Positions 37,609 through 50,571 of a stretch of 64,000 bases of DNA are shown piece by piece. Every line of letters starts with the position of its first letter. Positions within the stretch are counted from its first letter, which is position 1. A program made the translations under genes and the position numbers. The notes beneath the pieces are model-generated. The model saw nothing but the letters and a program-made list of their open reading frames with translations, was not told the DNA's origin and did not search any database. This DNA comes from Capitulum mitella (taxonomy: Eukaryota > Arthropoda > Thecostraca > Pollicipedomorpha > Pollicipedidae): contig CP099844.1 in assembly GCA_030062745.1 (NCBI GenBank), positions 4,431,481-4,495,480 on the forward strand. Reading direction: 5' to 3'.

Positions 37609-39871
37609 GGGACACCAAAGGCGGCCCACAGGAAGTCCACCGCCCAAACTCGTTCATTTTTGCGGCATTGCTGCAATTCGTTTCCGGGGTTGTGGAGAAT
37701 TGTGTCCGGCCGTTGTGCTTTATACCTTGTCATCTCGTTTTGTTCGCTACTGAGGCCCATCTGGATTTTACTTGGCGTGGAAAGCGTTCATTTGTTATCT
37801 ATCAAAATAGCGATGGTTGACATACTTATACCAGTCTGTCTGATCGTTTTAGATAAGGAGAAGTGAATAAAAATAGTTCCAATAACAAACTTTGGAATGG
37901 AGCGAGTGATTTGCCATACCTCCTGGAGAGACTGGTGTGTGGAATATGAGACCGATGGCTACTTACGATATCGAAAAGGTATCCTGGCATCCGCATCCTA
38001 TGGGCTCAAGGAAAGTCATGCAACCATTAAACCTTTGGTGTTATTTGCACTTCGTTATGAGGCTCACACGTTTTCCTTTTCAATGAAGTTTCTGTGGAAG
38101 GTTAACGAAAAGCAAACGATTCCGTGCAAATCCGTGTAAACTCTACGCGAGGGCCCTGGCAAGGGTTTCCAGTTGGGTACCGGAGGCCCATGTCTGTCTT
38201 TAGTGAAACCTGATGTGCCTCATTATGTTTGTTTCTTGCCTCGGCCAATGTCTTTTGGAAATTTGCGAAACACTAAATAAAAAAAGCGGAGTCAAATAAT
38301 ATGGGGAAATCTCTCACCAAAGTTAACGACGACCGCCCCCGTCGATGAAGCGTTGATTAGAGCTTATTCCTTCATCCCATAGTGGGCGAGGTTGTGTCTC
38401 AGGCAATATTTTCACAATTTCTAAATGATTTAGCTTAGCAATGGCGTTCCACAAAAAAAAAAAAGTGACCACACGTGAACAAGACGGTATATGTGACTAT
38501 AATAGCTCTGGACGAAGTCGGAAGCTGAAGCGGACTAGTAGGAAAGGTCGGATAGTCTGAGGAATGATCATTCACTTTGAAATTACGTTTGCAAGGAGAC
38601 CTTGTCGTGGTCGCTTGCTTCCTTTACCTGAATAAGCACCTGATATTTGAAACTTGGTGTCACCGGTGGTTTCAATGGCGCACAAGTCAAAACTGCCAAC
38701 GTCATTTTTGTTTGTTTTCGGGGCGGGGAGGCTCCAATCAGAACATAAGACAAATGTATATAGAGACTCACACCTCTCTCCACAACTTTCTGAGAAAGAC
38801 CTAAACGCAGTCGCATGCAGCCCCATTAGGCAGATCCATTTGGCCGGTTCAGCCTCGCAATTGCAACGTTCTCTAAAGAGAATTCCGGATTTGCAAGTGT
38901 CTCGCACCAGTAATCTTGCAGTTGCGATATCTAGCAGTAAGATGCTACCAAATGCTCCGCGTAAAGAGTTTCCCGGTACTCGGTACGAATTCCGTCATCT
39001 CACACGATTGCGGACAAAATATTGTGGTACAAGAACGATGAACTAAACAAACTTTTAGTGCGTTTATATATTTATATATTATTGCCCATCGACCTCAAGA
39101 GTTCACGTCCGGAGGCCATCAAGAACAGGGCGTAGAAAAAATTTTATTTCAAGAGAATGCTTTACCTTTAACTTGTCTTCCGAATTACGATAGCCAAATT
39201 GCCGACCTTGGAAGCTAGCATCGCTCTTAAATGTTATATTTCAAAATCATATGGTTTCGAGGTCCAAAGTCAGTTCCCACTACCAATGTGATGCACGATT
39301 TACGTTCGTCGATTTGCGTACGATGTACATTTGTCGTGTGGTATGTAAATGGCATTCATGGTGAGCGCTGGCAGCGAAAATTAGCTGTAACGAACAGCGC
39401 AAAATCAAGCAACATTAACCACACAAATTGTTCAGCCCCTTGAGTTCGCCTCTGAGTCTTTATCATGCATGTCATGTTCACCAATGCCGAATGCCTAAAC
39501 TCCATCGACCACCACAACAAATATTTTGAATTCTCTGTAGGGACTTCGTGCTCGGTATCAGAACCGTCACTGTTAGCGAAAACTCGTGCTGCGTCATCAT
39601 CGATGGCGTCTTAATATTTCAGGAGGTCATTAAGTTTTTATTGATTGCATTTTGGCGCTTTGAGAAAGTTCCCACTGAAGTGAGCACTGCAAACGTCACT
39701 TGTCATGTATGCTTAGTTTTCATTTTGACAGACCCAAACTTTTCACGAAAAAGAACCAAGGTGGGACATCGTCTTTATTATGACAGTGAGTAAATTAAAC
39801 ACATAAAACAGCGTAACAAGCTTTTCTTATACGGAAACGTATATGTCTGCATATAAGAGTCCCATCTTCTT

Positions 39872-39915
39872 CAGATGTCATCTGCATGCAGTATACTGGA
39901 TGCAGATGGCATTTG
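39872..39915. repeat. 44-nt hairpin, 16 pairs including two G-U
   Basis: CAGATGTCATCTGCAT (39872-39887) pairs with ATGCAGATGGCATTTG (39900-39915). The loop itself is centred on CAGTATACTG, also palindromic. Confidence 0.75.
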
Positions 39916-42752
39916 ATAACTCCCCGTAATTTATATTATAATCTGATAGCGCAATATTCCATATTTTGTGTGTTCAAAGACAGTGGGCGTTGCACTGTTT
40001 CTCGCAATTGTTTCTTCTGGATTGGAAATTTTGAGGTTTTTTTTGGCGGACAGCCGTACCAACAAATTTATGTTCCAGAGAAACCTTTGGACTCCAAACC
40101 GAAACTTCATAGCTATGCCTAAAAATCACAATCTGCTACAGCCCTGTATGCACAATAAATTGAACTAAGCTTCCATTTGCCACAAAGGGATTGAGGCCAT
40201 GTCGTCTGTTATGGAACTTGCTAAAAGAAACAATGGCAACAAGGGAAGCAAAAATAAATCTGTTTCAGGATTCAGATTGATCTTCACCATTGATAACAAA
40301 AATGGCAAGAAATTAAGACGCAGAAACCTAAGTTATCCAGAGCTGATATGGTCATTGCATTAGGCTTCAGTTCCAGCTCCTTACCTGCAAAAGCAAAATC
40401 CAATGAATAATGACTCACCAAACTTGCCTCTACACGGAAGACCACAAAGTTAGGTTGCCGCAGGCTATAACAGGCAGCCACACTGCCGCAGTATGGGCAT
40501 TGAGCTTCCAGTGTTCACGATGCTTCCAGAATAGCAGTAAACAATTAACCACTTTATTGCAAATGACAGACTTATCAAACAATCAAGAACTTACGATGAA
40601 AACCGCATCCCACCGCAGCCACTCTGCCCCAATGTTTTACTCACCCCCTTACCCTTTACACACCGTAATTGACGCACTTGCAACGCACACAAACAGGTGA
40701 GCTCGACATCGGCTCTCTGAGGTATTTTGGGTATTTCACAATTATTTGTGGCACGCTTTTGCGCCGGAGCATAAAATAATGCCCAACTTTTGGTATTCAT
40801 GGAAATCGAATTTTTGTAAATGTGCGTGCGAAACCCTTCAAACTTAAGTTTATGTCTGAACGCAGAAGTAAAATCCATAGTTCATCAGCGGAAATGTCTT
40901 AAAATTGACACTTCAATCCGCGCCCAACTGACGGTCGGTGCCGATCACGCTCGACCGGCGAAGGGCGGTTGACCGCCCCCTCTAGGTCACGATTGTCGAT
41001 GGTCGCACGATAAAAATAAGCACGCTGTTGGAAAGCTCGTCACAAATAGAACTCGAAACTGGTCTCATTTTTAGTTTTGGACAATATGTAAGCCATTTGC
41101 GCCCTGTATATGTTTTTTTCACAGACGATTGCATAAAACCGAGAAGCGGCCTGGATCTCAAGGGCTGTGGTTAATAGTCTGGGTAAAGGCATCAATGAAC
41201 AGGTTTGAATCCGCAGATGCCTATACACGCTTAATTTCTCTGGATTGTTTAATATATAAGCCGAAACGTTGAATTAAAAATATGGTGATTTTCGCGCCGG
41301 CTGCCGGCGGACGCCATAGCCGAACGCGGTGAGAAATTAACGGGAACTAATTGTAGCGTTCCCTAATTTTCGCAACATAGGTCTTTCCATGTAATGTTTC
41401 TTAATCCCAGTGGTTCTCGTGATGGTTTCTCATGTTTAAGTTTTGAAAAAAGTCAGTGACTATTAATCTGCGCAATTGGCATAGCTATATCGCGAGAGTT
41501 TGTTTATTTCCAAAATATGCAGTTCTTGATTTTTTCAACTTCTTGGTATTACCCGCAGCTATGCGAGTTAAGTCTGCTATTTTCTGCACGTTCCGAGTCA
41601 TTCATCGCCAGTTTTGACGGCGGTGCATTTTCGCCCATAACAGTTATTCGTGGCCTGACCTCAGGTCATTGGCTGGAAGTCATTGATACTTTGCACATTA
41701 ACGGTAAATAAATGTCTGCATCACCCCACACTGAAAATGTTGTAAAAATTTCGCCAAAGTAAAAAAAAAAACATGGCATGTCTTGACCTTATGTTAATGG
41801 CCCAGAAAACTTCGAAAGATCTGAGATGGCTCATTTCTTGCAGCTATCAGAACTCTAGTCTCTAAAAGTTTTACTATGATCTCATGCTTTCCGAAAAAGT
41901 TACAGGGCGCTTAACTTTTTGGACATAGATCCATTTGACCTGACCTGGTGAAATACCTGACTTGACCCGAGGTCAAACCTTTAGGAAAAGATGCAAAAAT
42001 GAATAATCAAAATTTACACAAAGTTTCGTGGCGCTGCGTTTGTTTGTTCTTGGAAAAACCTCGGAGGGGGGCGATTAACCGCCCTCCCCCAGTCGGGGTC
42101 GGGTTAAGTCCCAACATAAAAAATTGCAAACCACAGATTCCACCAAAGGGAACTGATGTAAAAACCGCATAAAACCGGCAAGAAGACACTTCGCGTTAAA
42201 TTTATACATTTTTCTTATGATTCGGGTACAACGATAGCTAAGAATTTACGCGAAGATTATGCATTTAGCATTCATTTCTCAGTCACTCGATCTCGAGCAA
42301 CCGTTCTTGTTAAATATCGAAATCGCGTTAACTCGTCGGCCGGCAATTGGTGTAAATTCGACTGGTCTAGAATATGCCTGCCTGGTACGAAATTAATTCA
42401 GTTTTATCCTTGTTTTAAAAGAGAATGAAAAAAGATTGCTTTAAACGAACAACACAATGGAAATAGGTTTTGTATGAAGGTTTTGGATTAACTTATCGCT
42501 TGAAGTCCAGTCAGAATGAATTAAATAAGGACATAGCTATTCCTAAACCAAATTGTTCAATTCCAACGCTGGCTGTGCTTAAGAACACCTAATAATCTGT
42601 TAACATGTAACCCATGGGCATGTTTGTGCGCGAGTTGACTCGGGATGCGGACGGAAGCTGTTTCGTTGCTCTTCCTTGTCTGGGCGTATGGACGTACTGT
42701 GGTAAGCTGGAGAGTCATTTCAAATACGAGTTGTGGGCTTGACACGGATCAC

Positions 42753-42778
42753 CATATAATAATCCATATTATTATATG
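42753..42778. repeat. Perfect 11-bp AT-rich palindrome
   Basis: CATATAATAAT, loop CCAT, ATTATTATATG. A second small TAATAAT/ATTATTA inverted repeat follows at about 42789-42809. Confidence 0.85.
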
Positions 42779-43521
42779 TGCATACGAGTAATAATGCATA
42801 CGATTATTAGCATGTCTGTCGTTGTTTTGTTTCAATTTAATCTGTATCGTATACGGCCGAACGGCTTCAGAATGACGTTGGGCGCAAAAATGATTCGTCG
42901 TTCAATTTGTTTTAGGGCTAGTGCTAAATTTTCCATTTCACGGAGAGTGGGGAGAAACTGCTGCTAGCTGTCCTTGCAGCCTCCGCTTCTCGCCTCCGCC
43001 GTCCCTGGTTTGTATCGAAAACAAAGCTGTAAGTGGGTCTTACGCCATTCACGTTAAAGGGCAGGGACAGGGGACCTGGACTCGCGGCCCAGGGGTCATA
43101 TTACCGTCTGGCCTTAGGGATTTTGGATCCTTGTGAGTGGAGTCATTGGAAAAGTGGTGAGTGATACCGATGCAGATTCAAACATTGCAACTCAAGATAA
43201 AGATATTCATATAATTCTACCTTTGTCTTCAAATGGACGGGGCATAGAAAAGTGGCGTAATGCACTCTTGCTCCGTTCGTTTTCGATACATATCAGACAT
43301 CAGGCATCAGGGTCCTGCAAGATTGTGACTGACATATCTGATTGGCTATAGGAATTACGTTTTAGTCCTGAAGTGCCTGCGACATCTAAACCGATGATTC
43401 ATTTTACTGTCGCTGCGCACCTAAAACAGAAGTTTGGAGCAATAAGTGAACTTAGTGTGAGACCAAGTCAGTTTTCATACATGGAACCGCCCGAGTAAGC
43501 AAAACAATTTACGCTGGCTAA

Positions 43522-43657
43522 CATAGGCGCAGCCAAAGGGCGAGCCGGGGGCCCGCCTTTCCCCCTCCTTAGGCTCGCATTTTTTGTGAAAACCATTGCA
43601 CATCGTCTTCCCAGCAGGCGGTTTCTATATCTTAAGGAAATCCTGGCTGCGCCCCTG
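43522..43657. mobile_element. 136-bp hAT-type MITE
   Basis: Terminal inverted repeats are CATAGGCGCAGCCA (43522-43535) and TGGCTGCGCCCCTG (43644-43657), 12 of 14 positions complementary. They match the hAT pattern CAGGGGCGnAnCCA. Flanking octamers, CTGGCTAA and GTGGCTGA, agree at 6 of 8 positions, consistent with an aged 8-bp target duplication. The interior is C-rich and non-coding. Confidence 0.65.
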
Positions 43658-44702
43658 GTGGCTGAGCTGAGAGATATCTGATACCACACCCATGTGTAGG
43701 CGTCCACTGGTCAGCTGGTGGACGTTTTAGCTCGGAGCCAAGCGTGGTGACCTAAGCTTCCAGTCCGTGATTGGTCCTAACTGTCCAATTGGAGCTGTTC
43801 AAGACTAGTTCACGCAGTCCGTTCCTCGGAATCACAGGAAAGAACCTAGCTCCGTCATGTCTCAGGCACTGGAAGACGTCTCTCGAGTGGCTGTGGTGTG
43901 AATTTCAGTTGCGTGGCTAACTGAGGCGTAGCTGACAAATGTTGGGCTCTCTATCATGGATCGTTTGTCCCAAATGCCTCAGCTATTCCCTGTCGATTAA
44001 AAGTTCGTCGCAATAAGTTACAATTTGGAGCTCGCTCAGAGACCTCTCATGCACGGACACACACATATCCGTTTTCCTGACTTAACTGTGGTAAATCACA
44101 GTACCGTTCTACCTTTTCCCGGCGCTGCCCATCGGCAGCGATATTGCACTTCTCGCACGAGCGCATTATCCCATTGCTACACTGCATTTCAAGAAATGCT
44201 TGCAAAGAAACTAAACAGGTCTGCTACAAATGGGCTCAGTACCGGATATCATTTTGACCCACGTTTTCTTTTATATGAGTCTTGCCGGGAACCGGACGAT
44301 CAGGAGCTTGGAACCTGGATATCGTGAAACGCAGAGAACCACGAAACACGTATGACCAAGGCGCTTTTCGCAAAAACTGTCGTGTGTTTCAATTAAATTA
44401 ACCAATCTCTGCATTTCCATTGCCATGTAAACAATGGATGGTTGCTGGTTGGGATTCATCCACGCGGACAGGCATTCTCGGCTTGCTGAGGATGGTTCTT
44501 CTGCCGTTTGACAGGATATTGCTAGAAGGATGTTGGAATGGAGGAATCAGATGCTATAGAGAAATATTTATAGCCGCGGAAGCGCAAAAACCATCAAGAT
44601 CATGTACCTGCATTCCATTGTGTGAACACGTGTTTTTACATGGGAATAATTCCGAAACACATTTAAAAATGTCGTTGCGAATGTTTTTGGTTTGTAAACT
44701 TC

Positions 44703-44921
44703 AGAAACATGTACGAGTATGTTCCAAAATATAATCTATGCTCCTACACCAAAGGCCAAAACTAGGTATCCAACTCCGGCAGATAGTCAGGAGACAATAA
44801 CTTACAGCTGCGAGACCCTGTCCAGCCAAATAGATCTGCCCAATGACCAGTATCTGGCGGCTATTAGACAGCGGCGGAAAGTGCGGGAGAAACTGCGCCT
44901 CTTGGAGGACACGGCATAATC
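44703..44921 (+). CDS. Possible terminal coding exon, unknown protein
   Basis: A frame opens right after a possible acceptor, GTAAACTTCAG (ending 44702), and runs to TAA at 44919-44921, encoding about 72 residues. It includes an ATG at 44719. The second half is charged and looks helical (NDQYLAAIRQRRKVREKL, then RLLEDTA), with codons more like real coding sequence (CTG, GAG, CGG) than the surroundings. I recognise no family. No upstream exon or nearby AATAAA was found. It may be a real last exon, an exon fossil, or chance. Confidence 0.25.
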
Positions 44922-45119
44922 GAAACCGAGCCACTGGGGCGCGCACTTGCATCTAATTTGGACTTTACCCGGCATGTGCACTTGCTCAGTGACGGGCTAA
45001 CACGTGGACTTCCATCCAGCGCCGCAGTATCATTTCGTCCCATCTTGTCAAAATTTGTTGCCTTCCGGTGCCGATTACGCTAATCCCCGAGCAGCATTCC
45101 TGCACGACTAACGAGCGTG

Positions 45120-45670
45120 CTAGTGACTTTATTAGCCGGCCCGGTTCCGCCGCGAGCTGCAGTCGTCACTGGGCACCCACTCGTTCTGGGGCTCTGGTGA
45201 CGTCACTGGTCGACCCGTCCGGGTTGTGAGCTGCGGTCATCCCTGGGCGACTCTCACCGTCTGAGGTCCTAGTGACGTCACTGGTTAACCTCTTCAGGCG
45301 CCGGTCGTCACTGGACAGTTAGCCTCTGCTGAGGTCGCAGTTCGGTCAGCGAGCCACGCGGCGCACAAAAAGCGCCGCCCGCCGCACCGACTGGCTTTTT
45401 GCCGCGTCGCCAGTAGGTGCGGTGGTTTTTGTCGGCGCGTGGGACTCTGGCGACTTCTGCCAGCCGGGCTGCAGACGCGGCCGGCGCGTTTTTGTCCGGA
45501 TTATCAGCGCCGGGTGTGACGATACATGGCCGGTCGCGGCGGCGCGCGGCGTCTGCTCGCCCGAGACGCGCGCGCGACGTCTCAAGGACGGAGCGTCGGA
45601 GTAACGTCACGTCACGTGACGCCGTCCCGACCCAGCGCGACCAGCTTCCCAGGAGGGCAGCCTTTTCTGG
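45120..45670. other. CpG island-like tract without a recognised gene
   Basis: Strongly GC-rich with many TGACGTCA-like words (GTGACGTCACTGG at two points near 45200 and 45275). Long frames on both strands (up to 176 codons) overlap each other here and share no domain with anything I know. Confidence 0.45.
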
Positions 45671-46320
45671 GAGGGAGGGGGACGCACAGATACCAATTGT
45701 CTTGGTGATGTTCGAAGTTTGCTTTTTAGTTAGTTGGGAAATTAGCTTGAATCTTCCGAACAAAAAACTATCGAAAGATGTTTGTAAAATGATGTCGCAA
45801 AACAGTTTCAACATAGATGTTTTGCTTGAAATGCTCATAATACTTAAAATAGCTCAAAATGCTCAATTTGTGTACTGGTCTTCCCTTTAATATTTCTTCC
45901 AATGCTGTTACGATCCTCACTACAGGATGTTCTAATGATATATCAGCTGAGGTTGGATGGAACTCGTTAAAATGCTTCAAACAAGTTTTCTTTTACTACC
46001 TGACCAGAAACTGTCGCAGCAGTCATTTTCTCAAATAAGTTTTGAAGGAATCGGTCAACCGACCTAATTTTTTTCGTCGTGGATTTAGAGCGCTGACCTT
46101 ATTCATGCTGAAGTACAACTTGGAATAAGTCTGAAATTAAGTGATTTTACGATGGATCTTAATGATGACATTTGCAGTACCCAGTGGAGAGACTACTAGA
46201 TTATCTTAGCTGTCCATGCTGCCAGCCCAGCAGCTAACATGGCGTTAGGAACTTATTAGAAAGTCACGTAGTTTGCTATACTTTTTTGTTTTTTTCGGCA
46301 CTGAATTTAAAACCCTCTAC

Positions 46321-46370
46321 CAGGGGCGGAACCAAGGGGAGAATGAGGCAATCGCCGCCCCCGGGCATTT
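46321..46370. mobile_element. One end of a hAT-type MITE (fragment)
   Basis: CAGGGGCGGAACCAAGG at 46321-46337 is of the same general form as the ends of the 43.5-kb MITE and is followed by C-rich sequence. No matching opposite end was found, so this is a solo end or a chance resemblance. Confidence 0.3.
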
Positions 46371-47289
46371 TGCGTCGGTTTGTGATGTCACAGGTCACGA
46401 AAACGTCAAATTGGCCCAAAGATGTGCGATGCCTGTCATAACATGTAACAAGTGTATTGGTTTAGCGACAACTTTGAAAATTAAATCAAGCAGATCACGG
46501 TTCGACGTATTAGGTATGATGCCATAAATACAGTAAAAGTTATTCTAAAGCAGTCTGGCTGACAAAGTTTTGAACCTTTCTGTTGTGAAATTATGACCAG
46601 ATGTGTGGCAGTAATGGGCAGACGCTTAAAAGGTCATCGCGCACCGTGCCGTCCCTTCCTATTCAGTTTTGGCTCTCTCACTCTCTCCTCGTGTTGTTTC
46701 AGTTGACAGCCACGCGCACATCCTGGAACACGATCCTCACGTCTGGCATGGCTAATAATTAAGGGTGGTAGTAACAGCAGCAGCGCTCGGCCGACGCGAC
46801 CTACCAGCGCCCGGCGGCAGCCGACCCAGCCGACCATAGCCGACGGGCCGGCCCGTCTAACGTACATCGCATCTTAGACACTACAGTCTTCGTAACATGG
46901 AGACAGTTTTGGTATCTTTAGATAAAGAATTAAACAAAAATCTTCAGTTTGGAAAATAATCGTGATAGACGACTCCGTTGGATCTCAGTTGTGAGATAAC
47001 AGCGGAAATTCGTACCATGTTTAGATCGTCAGCTCCTGAATTTTTTTTTTATATTGAGATTTGCATTTATAACGTTTTCTCGGATGAATGGCTACATTGC
47101 CGATTAAGATCTTACCGCGCGCCGGCCAGCGCACGACCTTACCTCATCGCGGCATTATTTTCCCTCTAATTTTGGCAAAATTCAACGTAACATGATGTTT
47201 ACGTGTCACCATATGTCAAAACAATAAAGTGACAGGTGTTGAAAGTGCGATGGTCTCTTCGTGTACGGTTTGGATGCAACAGCCAAAAA

Positions 47290-47995
47290 ACAGAAGGGTT
47301 GCTTTGCCTCCCCCCTCTCCTCAAGGCGGCCGCACGTTAAGAAACGTGATGCCACCGAGTCATCTATGCGGTCAGGTGCGTTTTTGTTCAAGCGATGCAG
47401 TTTTCGATGTTACTTTGCTGGGGTAGACGGCGGCGTCGAAGTTTTCGGTTGCGGTGAGTCGCTGTGCCCTGACAAAACGATACCACGTCACTTCCCAGAA
47501 CCATCAGCGCCCGCCCACTAGGGCACCGAATCACCGACCTGTTGACGCCATGTGCCGACCGCGGGTACGTCACGACCTTTCGTCCCCGTGACGTCATGAG
47601 ACCTTTTTGCTCCTGCGATGGCGCGCGGTCCGCGACCGGACCGGCGGGCGGCGGAGGCGTGCTGGTGACAGTGGCCGACCGCAGGAACCGCCCAGCCGGA
47701 TCCAGCCGCCCTCTGACCGGGAAGCCTGGGGCCATGAGACGGGTCGTGGCGCGGTGACGTCACCAGCGGTCCCCCTCAGTCTGTCAGGCAAGCCCGATTC
47801 CGACACGTCTGGGTGACGCCCGGCCCATGACACTCGGTCGGAGGGATCGAATCTGACGCCGTTCGACATCGGATGCCGTTCCGCACGCGCTGTCTCACTG
47901 TGCGGCGCGCGACTGAGTGACTCTCGTATGTCGTCTCGCTCCCAGGCGGCGGGGCGATACTCGAGCTCAGCCATCGGCGGCGCAACCTCCAAATT
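47290..47995. other. CpG island-like tract; minus-strand ORF 47594-47974 unproven
   Basis: GC-rich with several TGACGTCA words. On the minus strand an ATG at 47974 in good context (GCCGCCGATGG) opens a frame of about 126 codons beginning MAELEYRPAAWERDD. The frame is polar and has no recognised domain, and equally long frames exist on the other strand. It could be a first exon or a composition artefact. A smaller GC-rich patch lies at 46640-46870. Confidence 0.35.
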
Positions 47996-49145
47996 TACGA
48001 GGAGGAGGCTCAGAGTTTTTTTAGGTCATTGCTTTGTAGTCCGCACTAGGGTTATGGTAAGCGCAATGTCTCACTTTCAATGTTCATAAGTTTTATCGCA
48101 TGGCAGTTATTACCGCTAGCAAATTTAAGAAGTATCAGCCTATTTATGTGCATTTAAACGAAGCTCGAGATGCAAGACTTTTGCGTGGTGTCGACTTCCT
48201 TGGCAGAAGCCATGTCATGTGGTGAAATTTACCAAACCAAGCTGCGTGCCTTTTTTTGTTTTTTAGTTTTATATTACTTCTTGATATGATGAGAGAGTGA
48301 TCGTTTTACTGAGTGTGATTGCTTTTGTGTAGAATGTAATATATTTAGGTTATCTCTGTGGTCCACAAAAATGTGTAGGACTGGTTAATCCAGGTGGTAC
48401 AGGTGCACACACAGTAAGGAGTACCTGTTACATCTGCGTGCTGCTTGTTTTGCGGTTTGTCATCCCTCTTTTGTTTTTTCCGAATTTTAAGAGTCATTCA
48501 ACTGCAATATCAATTGATTTCCTCTACTTATATTTTCGCACTTACATAATACATTTTATATTATTTTCATCCCTACCTTGCCGTTTATACGTCCAATCTA
48601 GTTCACAGTAAGCACTTGTCAGCGCTTTCTGGCACCATATTTCGTAGTTAATGGCCTGATTTTTACTTGGTCTTTTTCATGCGAGCATGTGCTACACTAT
48701 ATGGCTCCTCACAGATGTGGAATAGTTTATTGCACAGTGATTCTGAAAGTACAAACAGCTCAGCTATTGCATGATGGTTCTGGGAATGCAGACACTCGAA
48801 TACCTTTTTTGTTTAAATGCTGAATGTCTTGACTTCTATTGAAGGTTTGAAAGTGATGATCTAAGATAGCAGGAACCCAGATGCCGGGTGGCAGTGGATC
48901 TCAGCTGAGTTTCTCTGTAAACAAAAGAATGTATTATCTGTGGTCTCTGAAACATTGGTGAGTAGGATATGAACATTCATGGTGTCAAAATTATGTTTGG
49001 AAATTCGCTTCGCATATTTTACAGCAAACGCTAAATTTTGCACATCTGGACAAGGCTAGAAAACTCAATTAAAGTGAGTGAATATGATAGTCACCGCACT
49101 ATGGAAGGGGAGCATTAGTTCCAGTACATATTTTGTAGCTTAGTT

Positions 49146-49453
49146 TCCAAAATTAAATGCAAGCTTATATTTGTATGCAACGTAATCTCCAGGTTTCTTA
49201 CCAACGTATCGTGACCGCTTTAGGGTAAATAAAGGAAAATATTAAATGATGAATATTGCAAAACAGGAAACATTCTCAACGAGAGAGTTGTATTCTTCCA
49301 AAAATATCTAGTGTGCATAAAGTGATTTCACGTCATACTCACTAGAATATGAAATTGTAGCATCGATTGCATGAAATATCTGGCAGTTTATCACCCAAAA
49401 TGAAATGAAGGTTTAATTTTCCTGCAGCATGATCTCCAGGTTTCTTACCAATG
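49146..49453 (+). repeat. Diverged direct repeat, about 62 bp at 246-bp spacing
   Basis: The segments 49146-49207 and 49392-49453 align end to end and share CTCCAGGTTTCTTACCAA near their 3' ends. Flanks are weakly similar, so the original unit may have been about 246 bp. Confidence 0.7.
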
Positions 49454-50130
49454 TGGTATGTGCACTCAGTGGTAAAAAAGAGGAACGCCTGTGAACTCCA
49501 GCGTTCTCAGGTAGTTGGCCTGGTTCAGGCCCACAAGTGGTTGGCTGGTGAGGTATTCATGAGAACAGGGTCTAGGAGACATGGTGCTGGTGGAAGTGGG
49601 GCTGCACCAGTCCCTGAAGCCTATCAGCCAAGAAAGTGGCATGAAGAAAATATCTGCCGTCTGATGAAACGTGTTACTCTTCTCAGCTTCTGGAATTTCT
49701 AGTTGATGCTCATGTTCTAATTTCTGAGCTTAATGCCACGTGTATGGGAAAACAACATCCATATGTCAAATTCAGGACTGAAGAACATTTTTTAAATGTC
49801 ATTGAAGCAATAGTTGATGTGACTTGCCTTACTTTAATTGAAAACTAGGGTATCTGTTACCAAATGTGATGGAATGTTTTAAGTGTTACGAAGAAAACAT
49901 TTTTAATGTTATTTTTTCCATGCGATGTCATAGGGCTGATACTATCTTTTCAAACTGAGGGGATGGGGAAGCTGGTAACCATATGTTCCACACACTGCAA
50001 GTCGTAATGGAATGAGTGAGAAAACCAATTGTGATGAAATATTTATTTTATTGCAATTAACCATCAACCATCAGAGTACTGAACTGAGCCACAGGGGCAG
50101 CACTGTTCATTTTAGATGTCATGTGCTTAG

Positions 50131-50160
50131 AGGTGGAACCCTAAGCTCAGGGTTCCACCT
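50131..50160. repeat. Perfect 12-bp stem hairpin
   Basis: AGGTGGAACCCT, a 6-nt loop AAGCTC, then AGGGTTCCACCT. Confidence 0.9.
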
Positions 50161-50436
50161 TTCCCTGGAACTCAGATTATTGGTGCTCCTATGCGCAATT
50201 TTAGGTCCATTCTTTTCATGCACTGAAATACGCCTATTGTTAATGTCAGGACCATTGGTGTTAGATGTTGAACAGCAAAAATGGGAGTAGTTCCACCATT
50301 GACTGGGCTGCAAAAATGTATTCAGTAGAATATGCTTTTTTAAGTACCCTTACTGAAGGAGTAAAGAAGCCATTCCTATACGCTGCTAGTCGAAGCCAAT
50401 GACGTAGCCAAGATTTTGCTAGGCAGGGGTCAAGAC

Positions 50437-50571
50437 AAATGTAGCCCTCCTCAGAAGCAGTGGAGGCTCGTTGTCCCACAGACACCGGCAGCACAGCGCA
50501 AATGTAGCCCTCCTCAGAAGCAGGGGAGGCTCGTTGTCCCACAGACACCGGCAGCACAGCGCAAATGTAGC
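50437..50571 (+). repeat. 63-bp tandem duplication
   Basis: Two copies (50437-50499 and 50500-50562) are nearly identical (GCAGTGGAGG versus GCAGGGGAGG), and the first 9 bases of a third follow. The period is a multiple of three, so the reading frames across it repeat a 21-residue block; this is no evidence of coding. Near identity indicates a recent duplication. Confidence 0.95.

Larger units (their letters stand above)
36226..43521. other. Long non-coding stretch
   Basis: No gene was recognised. A C-run lies at about 36967-36980, and a CpG-rich patch at 37100-37520 ends in a GA microsatellite. About 41640-41990 resembles the dispersed TGACCT-rich family, followed by a G-rich/C-rich hairpin at about 42064-42092. 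Two hairpins are listed separately. Confidence 0.5.

Noticed and set aside
45308-45838. A 176-codon minus-strand frame across a CpG-rich tract
   Set aside because: A 157-codon frame exists on the opposite strand over the same bases, and neither contains a recognisable domain.
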